Source: Eonycteris spelaea
Lineage: Eukaryota > Chordata > Mammalia > Chiroptera > Pteropodidae
Length of the DNA: 64,000 nt
NCBI GenBank assembly: GCA_003508835.1
Contig: PUFA01000068.1
Span: 6,138,001 to 6,202,000, forward strand
Reading direction: 5' to 3'
Shown: positions 47,595 through 59,300 of the stretch, piece by piece
Position numbering within the stretch: the first letter of the stretch is position 1
Layout: the number at the start of each line of letters is the position of its first letter
Program-made: the position numbers and the translations under genes
The notes under the pieces: model-generated
Databases searched by the model: none
The model's input: the letters and a program-made list of their open reading frames with translations, nothing else
Told to the model about the DNA's origin: nothing

Positions 47595-47710
47595 GCAGGG
47601 CAGATTGTATTCAATACTCACATTGTATATTGGAGAAAATAGTTTAGAGGTAAAAATGAGAATCTATCTGAAATCTCAGCCTGGCTTGTACTCTTTCCAC
47701 TAAGTTTCAT
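47595..47710 (-). repeat. MIR SINE fragment
   Basis: Ends with TGAAATCTCAGCCTGGCTTGTACTCTTTCCACTA, the antisense MIR 5' end. Upstream is a weak ACATTGTATATTGGAGAAAATAG. Confidence 0.5.
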
Positions 47711-48194
47711 TCTCATCTCTGTACACCCCAAGGACATGTTTTAAGAAATGTAGGAATGAATACTTAATTAGCTAAATTATTGGTTAGCTACAGAATAATA
47801 AAATGAATCAGTGTTATAGTTTCATTCATCCATGGTAATTTCATTCATAAATGGTAATTTACTATGAAATTTTGCAGCTGAACCCTCTTCAGTGATGATG
47901 AACCTCTCTGGCTCTCCTTAGCAGGTTACCTAGGATGGTCTGTGATCTGCTCAGTGGCTCTTTCTTCACCCCTAGAGTTTAGCGCACTTCAAAGGTGACA
48001 TTGTATTACTAATGCGTAACTACATTTGTGGTTCCCCAGGACCACCATCTGGTCTCTTACCTCTATCTAGACTTTTGTGCTTGTTGTTCTCTTGTGAATA
48101 ACCTCCCCAACTTATCTAATCAGTGAACATATCCAGTCTTTAGCACTAAGGTGAAACATCTCTTCCTGGGAGTTATCTTAGAGATAATGTATGT
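47711..48194. other. Unique sequence, no gene seen
   Basis: No repeat family is recognised. Pyrimidine-rich patches at 47880-48120 could be degraded L2, but this is not clear enough to annotate. Confidence 0.4.
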
Positions 48195-48375
48195 AATGGC
48201 TGTGGCCTGGAGTTTTGGAGATAAACAGATATAATTCCCATTACTTATTACTATGCAAAATGTGCTTAGTTTGATCATTTAGAAAATCTGGGACATAATT
48301 TATAGGATTTATTTATGATTACACGAAATAATGCATATAAGGCCCTTGACACTTCAACATAATAAACATTATATA
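48195..48375 (+). repeat. MIR SINE
   Basis: GGCCTGGAGTTTTGGAGATAAACAGATATAATTCCC and ACACGAAATAATGCATATAAGGCCCTTGACAC follow the MIR 5' and 3' parts; the middle is decayed. Confidence 0.6.
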
Positions 48376-48479
48376 AAAAGTTTTGCATTTGGCTGATGTT
48401 TTAAGCAAAACTGATTATTTTCTCAATCAGTTGATCTCATTTTTCAATTAAGTAATCTCTTATTTAATATATTATATGT

Positions 48480-48625
48480 TATTGGATTAACTTCTTTTTT
48501 ACTCCATCTCCATACTAAAATATGAGTTCTTTGGAAAACAGGGCTGTCTTTTTTAATGTTATATACCAAGCACCTAGCAAGAAGACACATACTAGACTAT
48601 CAGTAAAGATTTCTTGAATCAATAG
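48480..48625 (+). repeat. L2 3' end
   Basis: CATACTAAAATATGAGTTCTTTGGAAAACAGGGCTGTCTT and ACCAAGCACCTAGC..TCAGTAAAGATTTCTTGAATC match the L2 terminus in order. Confidence 0.65.
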
Positions 48626-48689
48626 TTCAATGGACAGTTAGAGCCAAAAGTCTAAATTTATTAGCTTGTGCTAATAAATCCTAAATCCT

Positions 48690-48845
48690 TCATTTACTAG
48701 TTTGGAAATTTTTTCAATTCTCAAAGTTTCAGTCTCCTCACTTTTAATATAAATTATGATAACGATGCTTACTTAATGGGGCTGTTGTATACTTTCCAAA
48801 AGATAGGTTCTAAATATGCTAAGGCTTTATAAATTATATTGTTCT
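48690..48845 (+). repeat. MIR SINE
   Basis: AGTTTCAGTCTCCTCACTTTTAATATAAATTATGATAACG, GGGGCTGTTGTA and GCTAAGGCTTTATAA follow the MIR 3' half. Confidence 0.55.
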
Positions 48846-49134
48846 GCACAAATAGTAATTAATAGAATTTTTATATTTTACCTGATGACTTTTTTGTTTT
48901 TCATAATTTTCCTAGAGCTCTAGGGTATGGGTTAAACTTTATAAAAATATCACTCTATTTAAGAGTAAAAATATGAGAATGTGCAATTAGAAGAAGGAAA
49001 AAGTCAAGTAGCTTTTCTTGGCCAAGATAGATTTTACATGTCAAAGAACCTGTCAGAAGTGGTGATTAGATTCTGAAATCCACTCAGTGTAGAGATAGTC
49101 GTTTCTCATGAGGGATTCTATAATATGCCTTCCT

Positions 49135-49178
49135 AAAAAAAAAAAACAAAAGCAAAAACAAAAACAAAAACAAAAACT
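49135..49178 (+). repeat. A tract with (CAAAAA)n
   Basis: A run of A is followed by about five CAAAA(A) units. It may be the tail of an unrecognised minus- or plus-strand retroposon. Confidence 0.9.
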
Positions 49179-49560
49179 CATTTCACAAGTTCCCTGTCAA
49201 ATTTTCTCCCTTTTTACCCTGGTTCCAGGTGGCTATTCAAACTTGTGGAAATTTATGAGTGTGTACTGATCTTATCTTGACCCTGATTTTCTGTATGTTT
49301 GCTGGCTGCTGTTACCCTTGTGTCCTGAATCTTTATCCATCCTGGGTGAGTCAGAATCCACAAAGTTTCTTATTAGCATTTGAAATCCATTTTGTGAGGT
49401 TCCATTTATCTGCCAATTGTGTGGCTATTTCAGGGGCTGGACCAATTCAGGACTTCTGCTGGGATTCACTAAAATGATTATAAATTGGAAATGGGATTTT
49501 GCCCATGGAAGAGTAGTAAAACAAAACAAAACAGAATGTATTAAGTCCTCGGTACTGCAT
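49179..49560. other. Unique sequence, no gene seen
   Basis: Two overlapping chance plus frames (49259-49477, 49417-49641) lie here; neither has a domain. Confidence 0.4.
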
Positions 49561-49564
49561 TATG

Positions 49565-49755
49565 TACTTATATATTTTCACTTAACTCTTACAGCTGCTC
49601 CAAGGGAAGCTAAGGACTTCAATCTTTTGACAAATAAATAAATTGTGCTTTGAAATTTAAGAATGGTTCAAAGTTATACAGTCAATCAGAGGCAAGGTTG
49701 AAATTCAGACCCCTTGTACCTACAGTCTAAAGTCTTTTAATGTAGCAGTTAGTCT
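49565..49755 (-). repeat. MIR SINE
   Basis: CTTAACTCTTACAGCTGCTCC, GTTCAAAGTTATACAGTCAATCAGAGGCAAGGTTGAAATTCAGACC and GTCTAAAGTCTTTTAATG are the antisense MIR parts in order. Confidence 0.75.
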
Positions 49756-50550
49756 CCATTCCTAAGGGATCTGGTATCTTCACTTTCCTCAAGCTCCCAT
49801 ATGGTTAAAACTCTGCCTGGCACAGGGTACTTATATATTCATTGGACTTTATTATATATACTTATATTATTTGAAAATGCTATTATCTATTTTGACAGTA
49901 AGCACTGAATAAATGTCTCCAAAAACTCCCCCCAGAAGCTGTCAAATAAAAACGCTTTAATCTCAATGCCTCTAAAATTAACAAAATCCTTATTTTCTAT
50001 AGTAATTATAATTCTTTGTCATTTTTTTCTTGTTAGGACACCAATATTTGTCTCATTTAACTCAAACTAAAAATAAAATTATCGTGGACTTGGCACTCTG
50101 ATCACTGAAGGCCTACAAAGCTGACGAATTCCTGTTGCAATTACCTTCCATACCATCACTGAAACCTGTCCTACACAGTCCTCATTTTATCAGAATCATT
50201 CCAGCCATTGGTGGTACTTTCATTTTTCTCAGAAATAGCAAAAAATAAAAATAAAAAAAGGAGAGTCAAACATAGAGGAAATTTGAGACGGACTAAAAAG
50301 TACTTTTTGTTTTATTTGCTAATATCTTCATAGAAGTGCACATTATCTCAAATTGTCAAATTTAATTCGTTTTGTGATATTTCTTCATATTCTAAAATAA
50401 GTGTTTTGCCAGTTTTTCCTAGTTAATCTCATAGCCCTGACACTAAACACTTCAACACTGAAAATTAGGATTTCATTTTTTAAATGTTAGCAAAATTTAC
50501 AAGCATCACTTTGAAATGCTGAAATAGAATAAAAATTAACAATCTCTGAT
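49756..50550. other. Unique sequence, no gene seen
   Basis: Nothing is recognised apart from an MIR/L2-like scrap (CTGCCTGGCACAGGGTACTTA) at about 49813. Confidence 0.35.
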
Positions 50551-50554
50551 ATTG

Positions 50555-50765
50555 TGTAGAGCTCTTTACAATTTACAAACATTTTTAAATTTGTGTATTA
50601 TTTGTATTCTCAACAGCACTGGGAGGTTTGTGATATTATCCATATTAAAAAAAAATAAAACTAAGGTTGAGATCATTTTAATACATGCCCAATTAGTAAA
50701 TGAGAGGCAGAATTAAACATAGTATTTTGACAGATAGTCATTTTCACTACAACTTGCTGCCTAAA
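50555..50765 (-). repeat. MIR SINE
   Basis: CTCAACAGCACTGGGAGGTTTGTGATATTATCC, CCAATTAGTAAATGAGAGGCAGAATTAAAC and TTTTCACTACAACTTGCTGCC follow the antisense MIR. Confidence 0.65.
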
Positions 50766-50833
50766 ACATATCCAAAGATATTTAAAAACTTAAAATCTTA
50801 TTTACTTTTTGATTCATGAAAGTAATTAAATGG

Positions 50834-50846
50834 ATTATATTTTTAA
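50834..50846 (+). repeat. L1 target-site duplication, left copy
   Basis: ATTATATTTTTAA lies directly before the T-rich 3' tail of the minus-strand L1 and is repeated exactly at 51206-51218. Confidence 0.85.
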
Positions 50847-51205
50847 CTTTTTTTAAAAAATTAAATTTATTGGGGGTAACATTGTTAATACAATTATATC
50901 GTTTTCAGGTGTACTTTACAATTTGACATCTATATATTCTCTTGCGTGTTTGCCACCCAAAGTCCAGTTTCCTTCAGCTACCATATGTTTAATGCCCTTT
51001 ACCATCTACCTCTCCCTGACTATCCTCTGTTAACCACTAGTTATAGTCTGTGTCCCTGAGTCTCTGTTCGTCCTCTTCAATTATTGCTTTTAGGTTTATA
51101 TCCTACATATAAGAGATATTATGTGATTTTCAACTTCTTCTATCTAGCTTATTTTGCTTAGCATGATTATCTCAAGGTCCATCCATGCTGTCGCAAAATG
51201 GCAGC
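50847..51205 (-). mobile_element. Bat-type L1, 5'-truncated 3' end
   Basis: On the plus strand it opens with a T-rich tail and AAATTTATTGGGGGTAACATTG, the exact reverse of the terminus at 17.98 kb. It continues GTTTTCAGGTGTACTTTAC, TTTGCCACCCAAAGTCC and TTATTTTGCTTAGCATGATTATCTC. Only about 360 bp of 3' UTR was inserted. Perfect 13-bp target duplications on both sides show a complete L1 retroposition event. Confidence 0.9.
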
Positions 51206-51218
51206 ATTATATTTTTAA
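51206..51218 (+). repeat. L1 target-site duplication, right copy
   Basis: An exact repeat of the 13 bases at 50834-50846, just past the 5' truncation point of the L1. Confidence 0.85.
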
Positions 51219-51374
51219 ATTGCCTTTCCTTGAAGGATATAAACAAGTTTTGCTATTTTCTATTCAAGGTATTAAAGACTTTAAAGGATGATACACTTGT
51301 TTACAATCTTAAGTAGCTAGAAATTCAAGTATTTTATAAGGAAAAATTAGTATATTATTTACAAGCTGTGCCTT

Positions 51375-51560
51375 TACAAACAGTAGGACTATATTCAAAC
51401 GCTAGTTCTGCATTCACTGGCTTTGTGGCCTGACAGAGGTAATAACTTCTCTGAGTATCAATTTCTTCACTCATGATATGATAATTACCTAAAATGAGTG
51501 GAAGATTAGACAAAATTTTATATGTAAATCATCTAATCTAGTACCTGGCATATAGATACA
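51375..51560 (+). repeat. MIR SINE
   Basis: TATATTCAAACGCTAGTTCTGCATTCACTGGCTTTGTGGCCTGAC, CTTCTCTGAGTATCAATTTCTTCACTC and AATCTAGTACCTGGCATATAG run in MIR order. Confidence 0.75.
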
Positions 51561-51731
51561 CAGTACAACATAGCTGTTATTATGTATATTATTGTTCTAA
51601 ACTTGAGAAGAATGCACATGTATTTATGTACACCCATAATTTTTTGAATGGCACATATGCACTGAGACATGTAGACCATATGGACATACATACGTATGTA
51701 CACACAGAAAGGTTACAGAAATCTTATTGAT

Positions 51732-51779
51732 AGCAATTAACTTTATGTTCAGATTAGCAATTAATTTTATGTTTAGATT
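51732..51779 (+). repeat. 24-bp tandem duplication
   Basis: AGCAATTAACTTTATGTTCAGATT (51732-51755) is followed directly by the same 24 bases with two C-to-T changes (51756-51779). Confidence 0.95.
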
Positions 51780-51899
51780 AGTTTTTTCTCTTAAGTGTTG
51801 TTGAAAGCATCATACAAATAATTTCTAATTAGTCTTTACTAGATTTCATATAGATATATAGATATCATATATACACATACACGCTTACAGAAACAAAAT

Positions 51900-52850
51900 T
51901 CCTGAACAATTTTAGTTGTGGGCATGATGCTTCTTTACTCCTAAATACTATATTCTATTTTCCAAAAAAGAAAAAAATCCAGATTCTTATAAACAGATAA
52001 TTATTATAAAATAATAATTATATTAGAAAATTATATTTCCAATATAATCATATATTATTTTCAATATAATAATATTATATTGGAAAATTAATATTGGTAA
52101 AATAATGTTATCTAATAGAAACCTAGTCCAGAAACCACCATTCATCTCAAAATAACATGCTGCTTTCAGCAGTTATGCTTCTTCAACTCCCCAACTCCTT
52201 TAAAAGTTCCTCACACTTTATCTTGACATTTAAATTTTGAAGAGTAGAAACTAGTTGTGTTGTACAATTCCCTCAACTTGGGTTTATCTCATATTCTCTC
52301 ATCATTCATTCAGGTGATGCAATTTTCGACACTGGTACCATAGAATTAATACTTTACTTTTTTTCAGTGCATCATAGCAGAAAGGTAATGATATGATGTC
52401 AAGTTTTTCCATAACTGTTATTGTTAACTTTAGTCACTTGATTAAAAACATGATTGCCAGGTTATTGTTTTTGCTTTCTTATTGCACGATTGAGAAAAAT
52501 GCATAAATATTTATTCTCCCTAGTTTCTCACAAAAAAAAGGTAGAATAGTCTTTTATTATTTGCCATTTTTGCTTAACTATATATATATATATACAAAAT
52601 TACTTCATTAAAATTCATAGATAACTTTCTCAATATATTTTTGAGACACAAATCTCCATTGCATTATATGTTATTTTTTAATAATCTTCTATGTTTGAAT
52701 AGGCAGGTCATTTCCTATATTTTGAAATTACAAACTATGCTACAATAAATATTCTAGAAAATATATATTTTTGTTTTGTTGGTCATATATCTTCAGGGCA
52801 AATTCACAGAAGTAAGATTGCTGAGTTCAATGTAAGCACTTAGAGGATTT
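51900..52850 (-). repeat. Old L1M LINE, 3' UTR part
   Basis: Antisense L1M phrases: ACAATTCCCTCAACTTGGGTTTATCTCATATTC, TCAGTGCATCATAGC, GTTAACTTTAGTCACTTG, and the later CTATGCTACAATAAATATTC. Its ORF2 part reappears at 54.24 kb after about 1.4 kb of foreign sequence. A 13-bp inverted repeat (52036-52048 and 52074-52086) lies within it. Confidence 0.75.
52579..52595 (+). repeat. (TA)n run
   Basis: Eight TA units in L1-derived sequence. Confidence 0.9.
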
Positions 52851-52859
52851 ATAGCTCTT

Positions 52860-54235
52860 AAAAAAAGATTGGGAGTAGTCCCACAGATTCCTACAAGAAA
52901 ATGCCAGAAAAAAATGACATTTCTTGGACTCAGGGAGAACTGAGGTCTTAGGGCTGACTGAATCTGGAAGACAGATGCATCCAGAATAAGGAGGTCTGCT
53001 TACCTAGAGGAGTAGTGTTTTGAGACATAAACTGACATTAAAGGGAAATTTCGATAAGTTATTTGTAAGCTAAATGTACACTTTCAGGAAAGAAATGACA
53101 GTGGCCGCACTTGAATGAGGGTGTACATTTAGTGGACATTACCTCAGGGACTTAACCCAGTCCTTGTGGTGAAGATCTGAGAAAGATCCTCTCAAGGCTC
53201 TGGGAGGGGAACGGAAAGTAATCATTGTTAGTTAAGCACAGAGACTTATTTATAATGATGGCAAACTCTTGGAGGAAAAAAGACTATTTCAGAGCCTCAT
53301 CCAAATTTATGGAAGGTAATTTCTTCCATTCCAACCCCTTAGCCATTCTTTCGTTAAAGGGGTGGAAAAAAGAAAAGAAAAGAAAAAAAACAGTTACAGA
53401 GTTCAGAGCTACAAGAAAATAGACCAGAAAACTGCAACCAGGAAAGGGAGTAGGGAGGCAGAAGGAGTGAAAGGAAACGTGTTGAATAGGTGAAGCAAGA
53501 TTTTTTAGGTTTGTGAATTTGATCCTGTAATAGTGGATACAAGACATTACGCATTTCTCAAAACCCATAGAACTTTACTGCACAAAGTGTGGACCTTAAT
53601 ATGTGAAAAGTAAAAAAAAAAAAAAAAAAAAAGGAGTTCTAGGCATCACTTAATGGTATGCAGAATGTGACAAAACAAGTATAAATGAATTACAATGCAT
53701 GAAATACTGAAATGGATGGAGAAAAAGATAGTGAGTGATCATATCTGGAAATTAGTGGAATCTGTAGAATGGAAGGCAAAGAAACAGTACAGCAGCATTG
53801 TCCTCTAGTTAAAAAAATTAACCCCAATAAGAGTACGTGTTAACAATCTGAAACTACTATATATATATACAGGGATTGAACAATTAAGTAAGATAATGGT
53901 GGTTACTGGGAGCCAGAATTTTTCATTGTGAGCTTTATAGATAAGCAAGGGGAAGAGGCTAGAATAAACTATGTCCTTTAACAGTCAAGTTGGAGGTATT
54001 GTTAACTTACATTTAGCTCAATATCGATGCAGATGATCACATAAAGAAATACTTATCGTTATGTAAATGTAAGTGTGCACACATATTTTTTTTTGTTCTG
54101 TCATCTGATAGTGCTTAGAAACAATGATACCCCAGAGTAAAATCAGATATATAAAAGACATGAATAATTTGGGAAACTACATTTGAGTATATGAAAATTG
54201 TGCGAGCTTCACAATTATTCTGTATTATAGAACAA
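52860..54235 (+). repeat. Unidentified repeat-like insert in L1M
   Basis: About 1.37 kb splits the minus-strand L1M. It contains CATTTCTCAAAACCCATAGAACTTTACTGCACAAAGTG, then a 21-base A tract (53612-53632), then GCAGAATGTGACAAAACAAG and CAGGGATTGAACAATTAAGTAAG, phrases that feel like a repeated family I cannot name. Frames at 53225-53568 on both strands are chance and overlap a (GAAAA)n run. Confidence 0.4.
53612..53632 (+). repeat. A21 tract
   Basis: An uninterrupted A run within the unidentified insert. It may be the end of one element or an expanded internal A stretch, since family-like sequence continues on both sides. Confidence 0.95.
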
Positions 54236-54239
54236 TTTT

Positions 54240-55075
54240 AAATAAAAAGTTTTTGTTTTAAAAAGTGACATGTAAGTTTGTCAGTATCACTACATTGCCA
54301 TTGTGCAATGTAGATTATTATAAGCGATGTGTGAGATTGCCCATTTTATTACTGCCTCTTTAACGGAAGTTGGTATTATACTTTTTAAACTTTGCCAATC
54401 TGATAAGTGAGAAATTATATTTTAGTGTAGTTTTACCTACATTCGCATAATTGCCAGAGAGATTGAATTGTAAAAGTTAAAATCCACTTTTATACCTCTT
54501 TTTGAATGTGTGATCATACATTTTTTCAATTTTTCTATGTCTATCATTTTCCATCAGTTTATATACTTGTGATATTAGACCTTTACAAGTGATATATGTT
54601 AGAAATACATCCTATCTACCAATCATCTTATGTTTTTAAATTTGTTTTTAACAACAAAAAAGTTTTATTTTTGAACTTTTACTGAGTTGAATGTATTAAT
54701 GTTTAGTTTTATTGCATCTGGATTTTTAATCTTAGAGTCTTAATCTGCACTCAAGTAAATGATATTTAAAATATTTTTTCAATTTAAAATTATTGATTTA
54801 TTAGTATAGCAAGAAAATTTTGTACCACAACATTGATAAAAGTTTGTTCTAATCTATCTATAATTTTTTTGTGTGTGTGTTTTCTATGTAGATGGTCATG
54901 TAGTATACAAATAAAGACGGTTTTACTTCTTTCCAGTCTGTACATACTGTATTTCTTTTTCTTGCTAGGAGCTCCAATACAATGTTGAACAAAGGTTTGA
55001 AATCGGACATCCTTGCTTTATCCCTAATCTTGGGAGGAATCATTCAGTCTTTCCTCATTAAGTATGATGTATGTT
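54240..55075 (-). pseudogene. L1M ORF2 C-terminal and reverse-transcriptase relic
   Basis: Continuation of the L1M at 51.9-52.85 kb. In the minus frame 54858-55043 the reverse-transcriptase phrase FNIVLELLARKRN is readable and aligns with L1 ORF2 (..FNIVLEVLAR..). The place of the catalytic FADD box reads VYYM, so both catalytic aspartates are gone. It cannot act as a reverse transcriptase. Confidence 0.85.
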
Positions 55076-55534
55076 ATAGGTTGAGGGAAGGATCACAGAA
55101 ATGGGCAGTGTTTTGTACCTGTGCACCCGAGACTTTCTCAGTTCTCTGGCCCCACTGCTAGTTTTCATACAGACCCATGAAAAGGAAATGTGAGAGGATG
55201 CAGACTACCATTTTGTCTGGGACTCTAGGGCTGTCACATTAGTCTGCAATTGCCCTTTAGAATTTGTGTAAATTTCAATTTTCTTAGTCATTTTATGGCT
55301 GCTACCTTTTCCTCTCATATTGTACCAAAAACAAAATCAGATGTGTCTGGTCTCTTCACAAAGAGGTTTATTACATTTTAGAGTTCAGTTCACCTGGTGT
55401 CTTGTAATAGATCCCCGATGACCTAAAAAAGGCAATAATTTTGTATATATCTGGATTTTTATCTTTGCTACTTTGGAAGTAATATTCTTTTAAATTTGGT
55501 CATATCGTATATGAAAAGAAAGCTGGCATCAATT
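55076..55534. other. Unique sequence, no gene seen
   Basis: Balanced composition at 55090-55260; no family recognised. Confidence 0.4.
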
Positions 55535-55790
55535 ATTTATGCCACAACTATTTTGAGCTCCTATCATGTGCCAAGCTATGCTGAATGGGTTTTTGTGGTT
55601 GAAATCGAATAAACTATCTACTTGCAATAAGAAGCCTGAGGCTTGATTACAACCCTTACTTGCTGTGTAATGAATCTTCGTTACAGAGCCATTCAGTGCT
55701 TCTATTTTCTTTTCCATAAAACAATGGTTACTTTGTTGTGACTATCAATTGAGACATGCAATATAAAATAGTTTGTTAAACATCTCTTAT
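55535..55790. repeat. L2 scrap followed by MIR
   Basis: TTTTGAGCTCCTATCATGTGCCAAGC at about 55555 is an antisense L2 3' phrase. ATTACAACCCTTACTTGCTGTGTAATG and TTTTCCATAAAACAATGG at 55630-55790 are a plus-strand MIR. The short minus frame here is chance. Confidence 0.5.
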
Positions 55791-56204
55791 TTGGAAATAT
55801 CATAAAATTAAATTTGTAAAGCTATCTTTCAGTGTAATTTAAGGTTCCATGACCTGCAAGTGTTACATTATCATAACTATAGCAGCAACAATAAAACGAT
55901 TATTAAAGGTATTAAATAATTATAAATTATTTTGAAACGTTCGGTTGGCAACAAGCTTCGCATTTTGGATTCCTTTGAACACTGTCAGAAACAGTGAAAG
56001 TAGGTTGAAATTGCCCTGTCATTGTATATTATTTATACATTTGGGTATGAAAAGAAAAAGAACTTCATATATGAAACAAAGGTAATGGAATTTTCCTCCT
56101 GACACAAATCCTCTTGAAAAAATCAAAACAAGTGGTATAAAGATTTATTGAGTAGAGTTGTTAGAAACATAATTTAAAAAGAAGAGGAGACCTTTTATTA
56201 TAAA

Positions 56205-56365
56205 ACTCACATTTTTACAGGTGAGAAATAAGAAGTCCAGAGAGGTTAAGTGATATATGGTCAAAGTTATACAGAGAAATTACTGTATGAATAAGAGGTC
56301 ACTCCACAAGTCTCCTGATTCCTAGTCCAGTGATCTAGCCAACCCATTACATTGTGCTTCTGTCG
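56205..56365 (-). repeat. MIR SINE
   Basis: TTTACAGGTGAGAAATAAGAAGTCCAGAGAGGTTAAGTG, CAAAGTTATACAGAG and GAGGTCACTCCAC..CTAGTCCAGTGATCTAGCC follow antisense MIR. Confidence 0.75.
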
Positions 56366-56374
56366 TCAGACGCT

Positions 56375-59300
56375 TCATTGCTTTACTGTTTTAAAGAAAC
56401 TTTTAGAAGTTTATGAAAAAATTTTAGAGATAGTAGAGTACATGCTATGCTGTTTCCCTTATTATTAACATTTTACATTAATCTGATACATTGGTTAAAA
56501 TTAAGTAACCAATATAGATATTGTTATTAATTGAAATCCATACTTTATTAAGATTTACTTAGATTTTACCTAATTTCCTTTTCTGTTTCATGATCCTATG
56601 CAAGCTACCACATTACATTATATTAAGTTGTATTTCCTTAGGATCTCTTAGCTGTGACAATTTGTTGGACATTATTTTTGATTACCTTAACATAACAGTT
56701 ATTTTTTTAAATGTCTACAGCACCTAGTATTCCTAAGTGGTCTCCCATCCAAGTAATAACCAGGCCTGACCCTGCTTAGCTTCCGAGATAGATGAGATTA
56801 GGCACGTTCAGGATGGCATGGCTGTAGACTACCTTAACAGTTTTGAGGGTTACTAGTTAGATATTTTGCAAAATATCTGTCAGTTGAGGTTTCCTGATGT
56901 CTTTCCCATTAGAGTGGGGTCATAGGTTTCGACAAGAAGGTCACAAAGGTAAAGTTCTATTTTAATCACATCATATCAAGAGTACATGCTATCTATTTGA
57001 TTTAGCACTATTAAAGTTTACCTTAATGCCTCGTAGAGGTAGTGTTTGTCAAATTTTTCACTGTAAGGTTATCCTTTTCATCTCTATTTCCCATACTTCG
57101 ATAGGAAATCACGATGTATTGCCCACATTAAGAAATAGGGAGTAACGCTCAACCTCCTTAAGGATGGAGCATAATCCTAAATGATTTGAAATTCCTAATG
57201 GAGGTTTGTCTTTTATTTTCCATTTGTTTATTTATTGAATTATTTATTCATATCAGTATGGCCACATGGATACTTATTTTATTTTGGGGGACATAATCTG
57301 ACACACCTTAATTTTGTTATCCCAATTATTCCAACTTTGGCCCTTCAGAGTTCTTCAGTTATTTTATGTCTCTTTGACATGTCCCATTATGGTGTGTATG
57401 TGTTTGAGCACTTCCTAACTTTTTGCCACTATAACATGCTCTAGGTTTATTTTGTATATTTCCTGCGATAGTCCTAGAATCAGTCATTTCCCCAAGAATT
57501 CCTCCTATTGCAAATTGGTATTAAAACCAAGATCTGAACACTGTATGTGCTCATCGCTACTAGGTGTCATTGTTTCCAAGCCCTCTTAGCTGACAGGATA
57601 AGTGACACAGGGACTATATGTATATATATTAATCCATGTATCTTCACTTATATAGAAATAGTTCTATGAAATCATCTATATAAATATTGATTTAATGTCA
57701 TACTGACACCTCCAACTCTAATTCATTAACGTGTGGTTCATTCTAGTCTCCACCTTTTCCTTATCTACAAGCCTTCCTCTTTAACAATGAAAATCCAGGC
57801 TCTTACCATCTGCTATCAATTTATTTATTTGTCCAGTTCCAGTATACCTGCCTAGCAATATCAGAATTATTATTTAATAGCCACATGGAGAATACTATCA
57901 ACTAAAGTACATTGTTTGTTGAGAACACTTTTTGCCTTTAGTCTTAGAATTTTTTTTTTTAATTTCTAAAGGTAGTTGGGATAGCAATTTTTATCCCATC
58001 TGTTTCAGTAAAGTTGTTTTATAATTTTGAAAAATTCATTTAGATTTTTTTCCATATTATTTTTTTCCTACTAGCATATCTTAACCTCTCAAATGATTTC
58101 TTTAATTTGCATAAGTTAAGGCCTATCTTTCCTGTTGTAAAGTTTGTAAGTATTAGAAATTGAATGGTGGTATGCATTCAACATTATATGCAGCTTTTTC
58201 AGACTGGCTTCTTTCATTTAGTAATATGCATTTAAGTTTCCTCCTTGTCTTGTTAGGGCATTGTTTTAAAAGCATGGAATAGAACCATTGTATAGATATG
58301 TCACAGTTCGTTTATTTGTTCACATGTAAAGTACATTTTGCTTGTCTCCTGTTTTTGGCAATTCTGAATAAAGCTGCTATAAACATTGTGTGGATATAGC
58401 TTTCAGTGTATTTGGGTAAATACTTAGGAGCATGATTCTGAATCCTATGGTAAGAATATGTTTCATTTTATGAAAAAACTGCCAAACTGTCTTTCGAAGT
58501 GACTAACATTTTGCATTCTCTCTAGTGATAAGTGAGAGTTCCTGTTGCTCCAAGTTATTGTCAGCATTTGGTATTGTCAGGTTTTGAAATTTAGTCATTT
58601 TAATAGATATGTAGTGGTTCTCATTGTTATTTTAATTTGTAACATTAAATTATGTTGAGCTTTTTTTCCATATGTTTACTTGTCATTTTTGTATCTTTTT
58701 GGTGAGATAACTTCTCATATTTTTTGCCCATTTTAAATTGTATTCTGAGTTTTCTTATTGGTTAAATTTTAAGAGTTCTTTGTATATTTTGGACACAAAT
58801 CTTTTATCATATATGTGTCTTACAAATTGTTTTCCCAGTCTGTGGCTTATCTTTTGATTTTCTTCAGTGTCTTTTATTGAACATAAGAGTTTTGTTTTTG
58901 TTGCTGATTTTTATTTTTTAATCATGTCCAACTTAATGTTCACCTTTCATGCCTGGTATTTTAGAGTTATATCTAAAAACTCATCACCAATCTAAGGTCA
59001 CCTAGATATTTCCCTGTGTCTGCTTTGTTTGTTTTTCATTTTATATTTAGGTGTATGAAACATTTTATTTTTTTCTAGCTAGATTATTATTATATTTTTT
59101 GGTGTATGTAATTCCCATCCTTATGGCACGATCTGTTGAAAGTACTACGCTTTCTTCATTGAATTGCCTTTTTAAAAATAAATTAGTTGCTATATTTTCT
59201 TGGGTCTCTTTCTGAACTCTAGTCTGTTATGTTGATTTGTGTGTCTGTTCTTTCATTAATACCACACTGTGTTGATTGTCGTAGTTTTATAATAAATCTT

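Noticed and set aside
51689..51702. 14-bp palindrome TACATACGTATGTA
   Set aside because: Short and simple in composition, within chance for the window.
54290..54313. 9-bp hairpin CTACATTGC/GCAATGTAG
   Set aside because: Short stem with a 6-nt loop in L1 relic sequence; too short for a microRNA and expected by chance.
56713..56829. Functional 5S rRNA gene
   Set aside because: It has many substitutions, an A-rich tail and target-site duplications, is a single isolated copy and sits inside an L1; it is a retroposed copy.
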